Shown: piece by piece, positions 1-9,614 of the stretch | Layout of the letters: each line of letters starts with the position of its first letter | How positions within the stretch are numbered: position 1 is the stretch's first letter | From: an uncultured Myxococcales bacterium | GTDB taxonomy: Bacteria > Myxococcota_A > Polyangia > Polyangiales > Polyangiaceae | Direction: 5' to 3' | Length of the DNA stretch: 14,881 nucleotides | Assembly (NCBI GenBank): GCA_937998045.1 | Contig: CALKVG010000636.1 | Coordinates: 1-14,881 of the forward strand | The notes under the pieces: generated by a model | Databases searched by the model: none | Told to the model about the DNA's origin: nothing | Seen by the model: the letters and a program-made list of their open reading frames with translations, nothing else | Translations under genes and position numbers: made by a program

Positions 1-21
1 GGAGATGTGTATAAGAGCCAG
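1..21 (+). other. Nextera/Tn5 transposase adapter remnant at contig edge
   Basis: Positions 3-21 match the 19-base Tn5 mosaic end used in Nextera libraries at 18 of 19 bases; the only difference is C instead of A at position 18. The two bases before it (GG) are those that precede the mosaic end in the i7-side transposon oligonucleotide. The orientation is that of an adapter joined to an insert starting near position 22. It is not bacterial sequence and should be trimmed; the peptidase reading frame runs into it by chance. Confidence 0.93.
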
Positions 22-640
22 CCCCCACCACCTCGCCGGATCCATCCCCCTCGAGGATAAGGGCCCCCCCCGTAGGGATGCCGAGAAACACGGCGCGCTC
101 ACCCCGACGCTCGACGAGCCTCGCGGCGACGCGGAGCTCGTCCCAGTCGTCCTCCTCGTTGTGCGTATCGAAGACATGTGCGGCGATCACGCCGATGCAG
201 GGTACCAGGGACGTACGCTGCAGGTCCTCGTCGTGGTCGCCCTCTTCAGGCCACTTCACCCACCACTGGCCAAGGAGGATGGCACCGGCGCTCACGCCCA
301 TCATGGGAGTCCCGCGCGCCTGGGCGTCGCGGAGCGCCGTGGCCGTGCCCGCTTTGTCGAGGACGATCGCGCCGAGCGTCGGGTCTCCGCCGCTGACGAA
401 GATCAGGTCCGCGCGCTCCAGCGCTGTCGGGTCGTCGTCGATCGTCTCGAGGATGGCGTCGGGGAACAGGCCGCCCATGCGATCGCGCATGAACGCGAGC
501 CCCGCGGGGTTGCCGGCTACGGGCGCGTAAGTCACCGCGACGCGGGCCCGCGATTTACCCAGCGAGCGATACGCACGCTCCGCGACGCGGGGCAAGAGCC
601 CATCCTGACCGGTGGCGACGAGGTATACGGTACCGCTCAT
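2..640 (-). CDS. S51-family serine peptidase (dipeptidase E/cyanophycinase-like), 3' truncated
   Basis: This is a class-I glutamine-amidotransferase-fold serine peptidase of MEROPS family S51 (dipeptidase E, cyanophycinase), probably cytoplasmic. The start ATG at 640 overlaps the coaE stop in ATGA. About 206 genomic codons are visible before the adapter. The nucleophile elbow G-V-S-A-G-A places catalytic Ser at residue 117. A strand ending in SGGDP (83-87) precedes it, as in the family. D-T-H (158-160) fits the family's catalytic His region, and GIPTGGALIL near the end of the readable part fits the conserved GI-x-x-x-x-AL segment. An 8-base C run (64-71) leaves the frame intact. The C-terminus is lost at the contig edge, and the last six or seven codons are adapter. 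Substrate cannot be told: aspartyl dipeptides, beta-aspartyl peptides and cyanophycin are all cleaved by family members. The family call is firm, the specificity open. Confidence 0.8.
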   Translation of the reverse strand, partial: MSGTVYLVATGQDGLLPRVAERAYRSLGKSRARVAVTYAPVAGNPAGLAFMRDRMGGLFPDAILETIDDDPTALERADLIFVSGGDPTLGAIVLDKAGTATALRDAQARGTPMMGVSAGAILLGQWWVKWPEEGDHDEDLQRTSLVPCIGVIAAHVFDTHNEEDDWDELRVAARLVERRGERAVFLGIPTGGALILEGDGSGEVVGAGSYTHL

Positions 641-1269
641 CGCGGCGAAGTATACCTGGCGAGGTCGACGCCGAGCCTTGCACAAATCAACGCCAGCACT
701 TCGTCCGTGCGGCGAGCGCTCTTCGCGAGGGTGCCGCTGGTGTCGATGACGAAATCCGCGAGGGCGACCTTCTCGCCTAGGGGTTTCTGCGCGCGGATCC
801 GAGCGAGTGCGTCCTCGACCGAGGCAGCGTCCCTCGATCGAATGCGGGCAAGCTGCACGTCCGGCGGGCAAGCGACAACGACGAGCGGGCGGAAGGCGTC
901 GGCGGCTCCGTTCTCGATGATGAGGGCAGCTTCGTAGCAAGCGAGTGGTTCGCCGGCCCGGGCGAGGTCGCTCGATCGCTCGACGGTGAGCGCCGCGATT
1001 CGCGGGTGCGTGATCGCGTTGAGCTTGGCGCGCGCTGCGTCATCCGCGAACGCCACGCGCGCGAGGGCCTTGCGGTCGAGCGCCCCCCTGGCGTCGAGGA
1101 CGCCCCGGCCGAAGCTCTCGACGATCTCGCGCAAGCCGTCCGTCCCGGGCGCGACGACCTCCCGCGCGAGCTCGTCCGCGTCGAGCACGGGAACGCCGCG
1201 CGAGCGCAGCCGCGCGGCCGCCGTGCTCTTGCCCGAAGCGATGCCACCGGTCAGCCCGAAGAGGTGCAC
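637..1269 (-). CDS. coaE: Dephospho-CoA kinase CoaE
   Basis: It phosphorylates the 3'-hydroxyl of dephospho-CoA with ATP, the last step of coenzyme A synthesis, in the cytoplasm. The 210-aa product is the usual size for CoaE (about 200). It opens with V-HLFGLTGG, carries the P-loop GGIASGKST (residues 8-16), then the family's DAD-E-LARE segment (30-37) and the T-H-P-R-I motif in the nucleotide-kinase core. I chose the GTG at 1269 because it puts the P-loop at residue 8 and has a purine-rich GGGAGGGG just upstream; the frame stays open far upstream but there it is antisense to the neighbouring oxidoreductase genes. The stop overlaps the ATG of the S51 peptidase (ATGA), so the two are probably translationally coupled. 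Only 36 bp separate it from the divergent Tat-signal gene. Confidence 0.93.
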   Translation of the reverse strand: MHLFGLTGGIASGKSTAAARLRSRGVPVLDADELAREVVAPGTDGLREIVESFGRGVLDARGALDRKALARVAFADDAARAKLNAITHPRIAALTVERSSDLARAGEPLACYEAALIIENGAADAFRPLVVVACPPDVQLARIRSRDAASVEDALARIRAQKPLGEKVALADFVIDTSGTLAKSARRTDEVLALICARLGVDLARYTSPR

Positions 1270-1305
1270 GCTGGTGCCCCTCCCTATACATTCGCCCTGG
1301 CCCCG
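1270..1305. promoter_or_regulatory. Very short divergent spacer between coaE and the dehydrogenase subunit gene
   Basis: Only 36 bp separate two divergent start codons. The one AT-rich patch, TATACAT at 1285-1291, could serve as a -10 element for either direction: TATACA on the plus strand, TGTATA on the minus strand. No clear -35 is visible on either side, so promoters may extend into the coding regions. The assignment rests on base composition and position only. Confidence 0.3.
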
Positions 1306-1947
1306 ATGCGAGAGCCCCCTCACCATGCCGCCGCACCCGGCGACGGCCCCGCCGCGCCGGTTGCACCCCCCGAGGCCGCGGCCGAGGTGCAGCCCCCGCG
1401 CTCGCGGTCCCGCGTGTCGCGACGAAGCGTTCTGAGCGCGCTGGTCACGGGGCTCGTCGCCGGAGGTGCGGCGCTCGCCTTCGTGCGTACTCGCGGCTAC
1501 GTCGTGCCGGCGGATCGCCGCCTCGCTGCGCTCAAGCCCTGGCAGTTCGTCGTCGTTCAGCACGCGGCGCGCCGCGTCGTCGCCCCCGATCGCCCGGGGG
1601 ATTCGGCGATTCCCACGGCGGACGACCTCGAAGTGGCGAGCTTCGTCGACGACTGGGTCGCGCGGTTGCCGGGGCGCACGCGGCTCGACCTGGGCCGGTT
1701 CCTCGCGTACCTCGAGCATCTCGCGCCGATGTTCGCCGGGCACGCTTCGCGCTTTACGCGGCTCGCGCCCGCAGAGCAGGACGCCGTTCTCGCTTCGCTC
1801 GAGTCGTCGTCGAACGACCTTCTGCGCGCGGGCTTCGACGGGCTTCGCTCGCTGGTCTTTCTTGGCTATTACCGTGACGCTCGCTCGTGGCGGATCCTCC
1901 GGTACGATGGGCCGCTCGTGCACCGCCCTCCCGGGGGTTGGCGATGA
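1306..1947 (+). CDS. Tat-signal protein resembling gluconate 2-dehydrogenase subunit 3
   Basis: A 213-aa protein with a twin-arginine signal: S-R-R-S-V-L at residues 38-43, followed by a hydrophobic Ala/Gly/Leu/Val segment to about residue 59. The mature part has the helical, Trp/Asp-rich look of the gluconate 2-dehydrogenase subunit 3 family (small subunit of membrane-associated flavoprotein dehydrogenases), including a Q-F-V-V-V-Q start, a D-D-L-E-V-ASFVDD-W segment and a C-terminal LGYYRDARSW-like end. It overlaps the downstream GMC oxidoreductase by ATGA at 1944-1947, the classic partner arrangement. The GMC subunit has no signal of its own, so this subunit probably carries it through the Tat pathway folded and with FAD. 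The ATG at 1306 gives a long n-region; in-frame GTG at 1387 or 1411 would give a more typical signal length. Family assignment is by context and pattern; substrate unknown. Confidence 0.65.
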   Translation: MREPPHHAAAPGDGPAAPVAPPEAAAEVQPPRSRSRVSRRSVLSALVTGLVAGGAALAFVRTRGYVVPADRRLAALKPWQFVVVQHAARRVVAPDRPGDSAIPTADDLEVASFVDDWVARLPGRTRLDLGRFLAYLEHLAPMFAGHASRFTRLAPAEQDAVLASLESSSNDLLRAGFDGLRSLVFLGYYRDARSWRILRYDGPLVHRPPGGWR

Positions 1948-3479
1948 CCGCCGGGATCGTGCGCGGGCGCGATCTGTCCGAGGACCTGTCCCTCGACGTC
2001 GACGCCGTCGTCGTGGGGACTGGTGCGGGCGGTTCCGCGTGCCTCCGCGAGCTCGCTCGCGCCGGTCTGAATGCGGTTGCCCTCGAGGAGGGAGGCTGGC
2101 ACACCTCGAGCGACTTCGATCAGCGGGAAGATCACATGCTGCCGCAGCTCTTCCAGGACGCGGGCGGACGTGCGACAGAGGACATGGGCATTCGCGTGTT
2201 GCAAGGTCGCGGAGTGGGGGGGAGCACCATCCACAACACGAACCTCTGCAAGCGGACGCCCGACGAGATCCTCGATCTCTGGCAGCGCAAGTTCGGCGTC
2301 GAGGGCGCGTCACCCCGCGACCTGTTGCCCGCCTTCGAGACGATCGAACGGGATCTATCGGTCGCCGAGATCGAGGCGCCCCTGCGGAACGCCAACAACG
2401 AAGCGCTTCGTATGGGATGCGAGGCGCTCGGGTGGCGAGCCGGCGCGCTGAAGCACAACCGGGTCGGATGCCAGCAAAGCGGCTTTTGCGAGCTTGGGTG
2501 CGCATACAACGCGAAGGAGAACGCGCTGAAGGTGCTCGTGCCGCAAGCGATGGCAGCCGGGGCACGAGTCTATGCAGACGTGCAGGTCCTCCGCGTCATG
2601 CACGACGGTCCTCGCGTCTCCGGGGTGCATGCCGTGGCGACGACGCCTGACGGCGTCCCGCATGCGCGGGTGGAGGTTCGTGCCCCGGTCGTCGTGCTCG
2701 CGGGCAGCGCCGTCGGTAGCGCGTCGCTGGCGAAGAGGAGCGGGATCCCCGATCCGTTCCGGCAGATCGGCAAGGGACTCCGCCTTCACCCCGGCGGCAT
2801 CGTTGCGGGCCGCTTCGATCGAGAGATCGCCGGCTGGCGCGGGATCCCGCAGAGCTACGAGTGCACCGAGCACCTGTCGTACGAGGAGGGAAGCGATCGC
2901 CGCGTCTGGATCGTGCCTGCGTTCGCGCACCCCATCGGCGCCGCCGCCTCGCTGCCCGGCTTCGGCGCGCCGCACATGTCGGCGATGCGAGCGTACCCGA
3001 ACCTCGCCGTGCTCACCGCGATGGTGCACGACGAGACGAGCGGCGAGGTCGCCGTCGACGAAAATGGGCGTCCTGTCCTGCGTTACGCCATGGGTGCCGC
3101 CGACCAGCGCCAGCTCGCGAAGGGGCTCGCGGCGTGCGCGCGTATCCTCCTCGCCGCGGGCGCGCTCGAAGTCACGATTCCGGCGATCCCCCCTCGGCGA
3201 GTCGCCAGCTTCGCGGAGCTCGATGCGCTCGATCTTTCGTTCGTGCGCCCCCACGCGGTGCCGCTGTCCGCGGTGCACCCGATGGGCACGATGCGCATGG
3301 GAGAGGACCCGCGGTCGAGCGTCGTGCGATCCACCGGCGAGCACCACCAGCTCCGCGGCCTCTTCGTCGCCGACGGTTCGCTCTTTCCGACGAGCCTGGG
3401 TGCCCCGCCGCAGATCAGCATTTACGCCTTTGCGCTGCACCTGGCTCCATACGTCGTCTCTCGCGCGCGGAGCCAGTAG
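1944..3479 (+). CDS. GMC-family FAD-dependent oxidoreductase (alcohol/sugar dehydrogenase)
   Basis: A 511-aa glucose-methanol-choline flavoprotein. It has an N-terminal FAD-binding Rossmann motif VVVGTGAGGS (residues 22-31) with E-E-G-G shortly after. The GRGVGGS-x-x-HN substrate/FAD loop of the family follows. A cysteine cluster C176-x5-C182-x3-C186 lies in the stretch typical of the gluconate-dehydrogenase/long-chain-alcohol-oxidase branch. H-P-M-G-T-M-R-M-G begins at His445, and FVADGSLFPT precedes the C-terminal segment. It probably oxidises an alcohol or sugar and passes electrons to a carrier rather than to oxygen; this is inferred from the coupled subunit-3-like gene upstream. The expected catalytic Asn/His of the C-terminal N-P-x-x-T-I motif appears as Pro (A-P-P-Q-I-S-I, 487-493), which is unusual. 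The start ATG overlaps the upstream stop. Confidence 0.88.
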   Translation: MTAGIVRGRDLSEDLSLDVDAVVVGTGAGGSACLRELARAGLNAVALEEGGWHTSSDFDQREDHMLPQLFQDAGGRATEDMGIRVLQGRGVGGSTIHNTNLCKRTPDEILDLWQRKFGVEGASPRDLLPAFETIERDLSVAEIEAPLRNANNEALRMGCEALGWRAGALKHNRVGCQQSGFCELGCAYNAKENALKVLVPQAMAAGARVYADVQVLRVMHDGPRVSGVHAVATTPDGVPHARVEVRAPVVVLAGSAVGSASLAKRSGIPDPFRQIGKGLRLHPGGIVAGRFDREIAGWRGIPQSYECTEHLSYEEGSDRRVWIVPAFAHPIGAAASLPGFGAPHMSAMRAYPNLAVLTAMVHDETSGEVAVDENGRPVLRYAMGAADQRQLAKGLAACARILLAAGALEVTIPAIPPRRVASFAELDALDLSFVRPHAVPLSAVHPMGTMRMGEDPRSSVVRSTGEHHQLRGLFVADGSLFPTSLGAPPQISIYAFALHLAPYVVSRARSQ

Positions 3480-3494
3480 CTTCTGGCGCGAAAG

Positions 3495-3679
3495 TTATTC
3501 GCTGCCGGCGTCGGCGCAGGGGTCGGGCGCGGGCGGCGAGGGCGGCGCGACCGAGCTGGGCGGGGCGATCTCGACGGCGTCGAACCCGATGCCGATCGAG
3601 ATGGCGTTGCACGCCACATTGGCGCTGTTGGTGATCTTGCCGTTCTGGAACACGATGTCGGCCGACTGCATGATCACAC
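3495..3679 (-). pseudogene. Displaced C-terminal segment of the lipoprotein (after the frameshift)
   Basis: Removing one GT from the GTGTG run (minus strand, 3679-3675) joins S-I-Q-N-V directly to I-M-Q-S-A-D-I-V-F and restores one continuous frame to the TGA at 3497-3495. The tail holds an N-G-K-I-T-N segment, then a C-N-A-I-S-I-G-I-G-F-D-A motif that reads like a conserved beta-strand end, and a Pro/Ser/Asp-rich C-terminus with one Cys. There is no start codon or ribosome site that would make this an independent gene. It belongs to the gene upstream of it. Confidence 0.75.
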
Positions 3680-4648
3680 GTTCTGGATGCTCTGGAACGA
3701 GGCCGCGCTGCAAAGGCTCGTCGTGAGGTGTCCCGCGACGCCGTGGACGGCCGTGACGAGCTCCATCGGGTCGAGGACGCCGGCGATGGTGCCGTTCGTC
3801 ACCTTGCCGGGCGCCTGCTGCTGGAACGTCAGAATCGCCGCATGGGCCGTGATCGAGAGGATCTGGCCGCTGATATCGAGGGTCAGCTCCACGTCGGACG
3901 GACTGCCATTCACGAATGTCCCGTTGGTCACGTACGCGGAGTTGAAATGAACCTTGGCGCTCGCCACGGGATCGGTGGTCGTCGAGCAGTTCGGGTCGCA
4001 GGTCAAGAGCTCCGGTGCGACTGGCCAGTTCATCATGGTGTTCCAGCTGGGGGCTCCGGCATCGAGGTGCGTGTAGTCGCTTCCCGACAGAAGCACGCCG
4101 CTGAGGCCCGTGGCGGTCTGCGCGGTGGAGTCGTCGAAACCCTTCACGTAGTTCATCAGCGTGAAGTGGCCCTTCGAGATCGTCGTGTTCAGCGTCGTCT
4201 CGACGTCGCCGGCGGTCGAATGGATGACCGGGAGGATGTTTTCGCCGAACGAGTTGTCTATGCCGTTTTGGCCGTCCGCCTGGTAGTCCTTTCCCGCGCC
4301 CATCGCCAAGGTGCAGACATCCGTGGACGCTCGAGTCGTGACGAGGTTGTCGAGGTTGTAACCAAATTTCTCCCAGGCCGTCCCGTCGGTGTCCTGCGAG
4401 CCGTCGCGGTGGTAAAGGCCGAGGTACACCCTGCTCACCGCGTAGTTGTGGGCTTGGGTGACGCTCGTCGGACCGCCCGTGGGGGAAGGAGTAAGCGTGC
4501 ACACCGCACCCGATGTGCACTGGTCACTCGCACCACCGCTTCCACTCGGACTGCTACTGCAGCCAGCGAAGCCGGCAACGCCGAGCGCCACACTCACGCA
4601 GCAGAGCCCCGCGGCGCTCGCCATGCCGTATGCACTTTGAAACCTCAT
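3674..4648 (-). CDS. Large lipoprotein of unknown function, frame broken near its 3' end
   Basis: I do not recognise this family. The 324-aa reading frame starts at ATG 4648 behind a strong AGGAGAAGG ribosome site. It has a signal peptide with a hydrophobic core (about 10-28) and a lipobox-type V-A-G-F-A-G-C, lipidation Cys at residue 30, so it should be anchored in the envelope. A Ser/Gly linker follows, then a roughly 280-aa domain rich in Thr, Asp, Asn and Ser with a few Cys (C-D-P-N-C and others) that may form disulfides. The frame ends abruptly at a TGA at 3676-3674 inside GTGTGATC. The other frame continues the protein to 3495 in fully coherent sequence, so the native product was probably 383 aa. 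The restored stop would leave 15 bp to the convergent GMC gene. Either a sequencing error or a recent 2-bp duplication explains the break. Confidence 0.75.
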   Translation of the reverse strand: MRFQSAYGMASAAGLCCVSVALGVAGFAGCSSSPSGSGGASDQCTSGAVCTLTPSPTGGPTSVTQAHNYAVSRVYLGLYHRDGSQDTDGTAWEKFGYNLDNLVTTRASTDVCTLAMGAGKDYQADGQNGIDNSFGENILPVIHSTAGDVETTLNTTISKGHFTLMNYVKGFDDSTAQTATGLSGVLLSGSDYTHLDAGAPSWNTMMNWPVAPELLTCDPNCSTTTDPVASAKVHFNSAYVTNGTFVNGSPSDVELTLDISGQILSITAHAAILTFQQQAPGKVTNGTIAGVLDPMELVTAVHGVAGHLTTSLCSAASFQSIQNV

Positions 4649-4859
4649 GCGTCCTTCTCCTAAAAACTCATGCTGCCCGTCAACGAGCGGTCGGATGCTA
4701 GGCGCCGCCGAATGCTGCGCGCAAGCGGTTGCACCATGCGCGATCGTGCCGTGAGCCACGTTCGTACGGGCGGGCCCGCGACGTGAAAGAGACCCGCGAG
4801 CGCGCTACGCGCGCGCCCTCGCTTCGCTACGGAGCGCGGACTAGGCTGGCGTTGGAGCG
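4649..4859. promoter_or_regulatory. Divergent intergenic region between the lipoprotein gene and dnaE
   Basis: This 211-bp spacer must carry the promoters of both the lipoprotein (minus) and dnaE (plus). For the lipoprotein a weak TTGCGC-18-TAGCAT pair can be read on the minus strand, with the start 30-40 bp further on. On the dnaE side the last 65 bp are GC-rich and hold a hairpin (4796-4822). GGAG at 4854-4857 lies only 2 nt from the dnaE ATG, closer than usual. I see no small gene or RNA here. Confidence 0.4.
4796..4822 (+). other. GC-rich hairpin upstream of dnaE
   Basis: A perfect inverted repeat GCGCGC-TAC-GCGCGC (4800-4814) is flanked by GCGAG (4796-4800) and CTCGC (4818-4822), which can extend the stem imperfectly. 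It lies 38-64 nt before the dnaE start. There is no following T-run, so it is not a canonical terminator. In such GC-rich DNA hairpins of this kind arise easily, so a role in the dnaE leader is only a possibility. Confidence 0.3.
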
Positions 4860-8495
<3,636 letters not shown>

Positions 8496-8512
8496 GCGCG
8501 GTCACCCTGCCG

Positions 8513-8518
8513 TATACT
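8513..8518 (+). promoter_or_regulatory. Candidate -10 box for a leaderless PP2C transcript
   Basis: TATACT matches the bacterial -10 consensus at five of six positions and ends exactly 7 nt before the PP2C ATG, which would put the transcription start on the A of the ATG. No Shine-Dalgarno sequence precedes that ATG. The -35 region is poor. The downstream DUF4388 gene shows the same arrangement (TATCCT, 7 nt, ATG). Confidence 0.4.
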
Positions 8519-8525
8519 GCTACGA

Positions 8526-9614
8526 ATGGATTCCGAGCCGGTGGTGGTGCGGCGGGCCGTGGCGATGATCGCTGGCGGCGGAACGGACATCGGCCTCCGT
8601 GAGCACAACGAGGACCACGTCCTGCTCCGCCCTGAGCTGGGCCTCTTCGTTCTCGCCGACGGCGCGGGTGGCCACAATGCGGGCAACGTGGCCAGCGCCC
8701 TCGCGACGACCACCGTCGCGAACGTCTTCGAGACCAGCGCGACCTCGCTGGCCGATCGTCCCGAGCTCGACGACTTCGGCCTGTGGACCATGGCTCGCAG
8801 GCTCGCGGCCGCGATCCAGCGCGCCAACGCCGAGGTTATCGAGGTCGCCAAGAAGACGGCCAAATACCAGGGGATGGGCACCACGATCGTCGCGGTCGCG
8901 TTCTCCTCCGAGGGAGATCTCGCCCACGTCGCGCATGTCGGCGACAGCCGCTGTTACCGTTTGCGGAGCGGCGTCCTCGAAGGGCTTACCCTCGACCACT
9001 CTCTCCTGGTCGACGTGCTCGAGACGCATCCAGACGCGGAGGACCAGCTCATCGCCAGAATGCCGCGCCACGTCGTGACGCGAGCGCTCGGCATGGAGGA
9101 GAGCGTGCGCGTCTCGGTGCGGACGGTCCGCGTGCTACCGGGCGACCTGTATCTCCTCTGTTCGGACGGGCTCACGGACGCGCTCGACGAGGCGCTCATC
9201 GAAGAGACGCTCAGCGTGCCACGTACCCCCGAGGACCACTCGCGGGCGCTGATCTCGGCGGCGCTCGCTGCGGGCGGGCAGGACAACGTCGCGGCCGTCG
9301 TCATCGAGTGCACCGAGACCGAGATCGCTCCTCAACGCCGCCCCTCGGTGAGGCCCGCCATCCCGCCCCCGCCCGAGCGGCGCATGCCCACGAACTCGGC
9401 GCCAGAGATCATCATCGTTGGCGTCGAATCGCACGTCGTGCCCGCGGACAGCGCGAACGCGAGCCTCCTCGACGCGCTCGGTCGGTTCGCGCGCCTGCGC
9501 CAGCCGAGTGCGCCGGACGTCGCGCAGCCCAAGCCGGTGCGTTGCCGGGAGTGCGGCCAACCGCTCGACAAGAAAGCGACCATCTGTCCGACGTGCGGCG
9601 CGGCGCTGGCCTAG
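8526..9614 (+). CDS. PP2C-type Ser/Thr protein phosphatase with C-terminal zinc ribbon
   Basis: A 362-aa metal-dependent (PPM/PP2C) protein phosphatase, cytoplasmic, that removes phosphate from Ser/Thr residues and would oppose Hanks-type kinases. Catalytic domain about 17-265. Visible motifs are G-L-R-E-H-N-E-D (23-30), L-A-D-G-A-G-G-H (43-50, metal ligand Asp45), M-G-T-T, H-V-G-D-S-R-C-Y-R, C-S-D-G-L-T-D (Asp214) and G-G-Q-D-N-V (Asp253), so the metal-binding set is complete. A Pro/Arg-rich linker (about 265-335) leads to a zinc ribbon with C340-x2-C343-x10-C354-x2-C357. This domain is not part of the basic phosphatase and probably serves targeting or protein contacts. The start lacks a ribosome site but has a -10-like box 7 nt upstream. 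No kinase gene is adjacent. Its stop shares the CTAG palindrome with the convergent MoxR gene. Confidence 0.9.
   Translation: MDSEPVVVRRAVAMIAGGGTDIGLREHNEDHVLLRPELGLFVLADGAGGHNAGNVASALATTTVANVFETSATSLADRPELDDFGLWTMARRLAAAIQRANAEVIEVAKKTAKYQGMGTTIVAVAFSSEGDLAHVAHVGDSRCYRLRSGVLEGLTLDHSLLVDVLETHPDAEDQLIARMPRHVVTRALGMEESVRVSVRTVRVLPGDLYLLCSDGLTDALDEALIEETLSVPRTPEDHSRALISAALAAGGQDNVAAVVIECTETEIAPQRRPSVRPAIPPPPERRMPTNSAPEIIIVGVESHVVPADSANASLLDALGRFARLRQPSAPDVAQPKPVRCRECGQPLDKKATICPTCGAALA

Noticed and set aside
1..21. Genuine Tn5-type transposon end
   Set aside because: A single mosaic end at the very edge, with the adapter-specific GG before it and no transposase, second end or target duplication, points to library adapter.
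5..937. 310-codon plus-strand open frame at the left edge
   Set aside because: It starts inside the adapter and lies antisense to the S51 peptidase and coaE, whose motifs are clear. Long antisense frames are expected at this GC content.
1270..2565. Long open minus-strand frame extending coaE upstream to 642 codons
   Set aside because: It is Arg/Pro-rich and antisense to two well-supported plus-strand genes. The P-loop and ribosome-site evidence place the coaE start at 1269.
3480..3494. Possible bidirectional terminator between the GMC and lipoprotein genes
   Set aside because: The 15-bp gap has no usable stem-loop or T-run.
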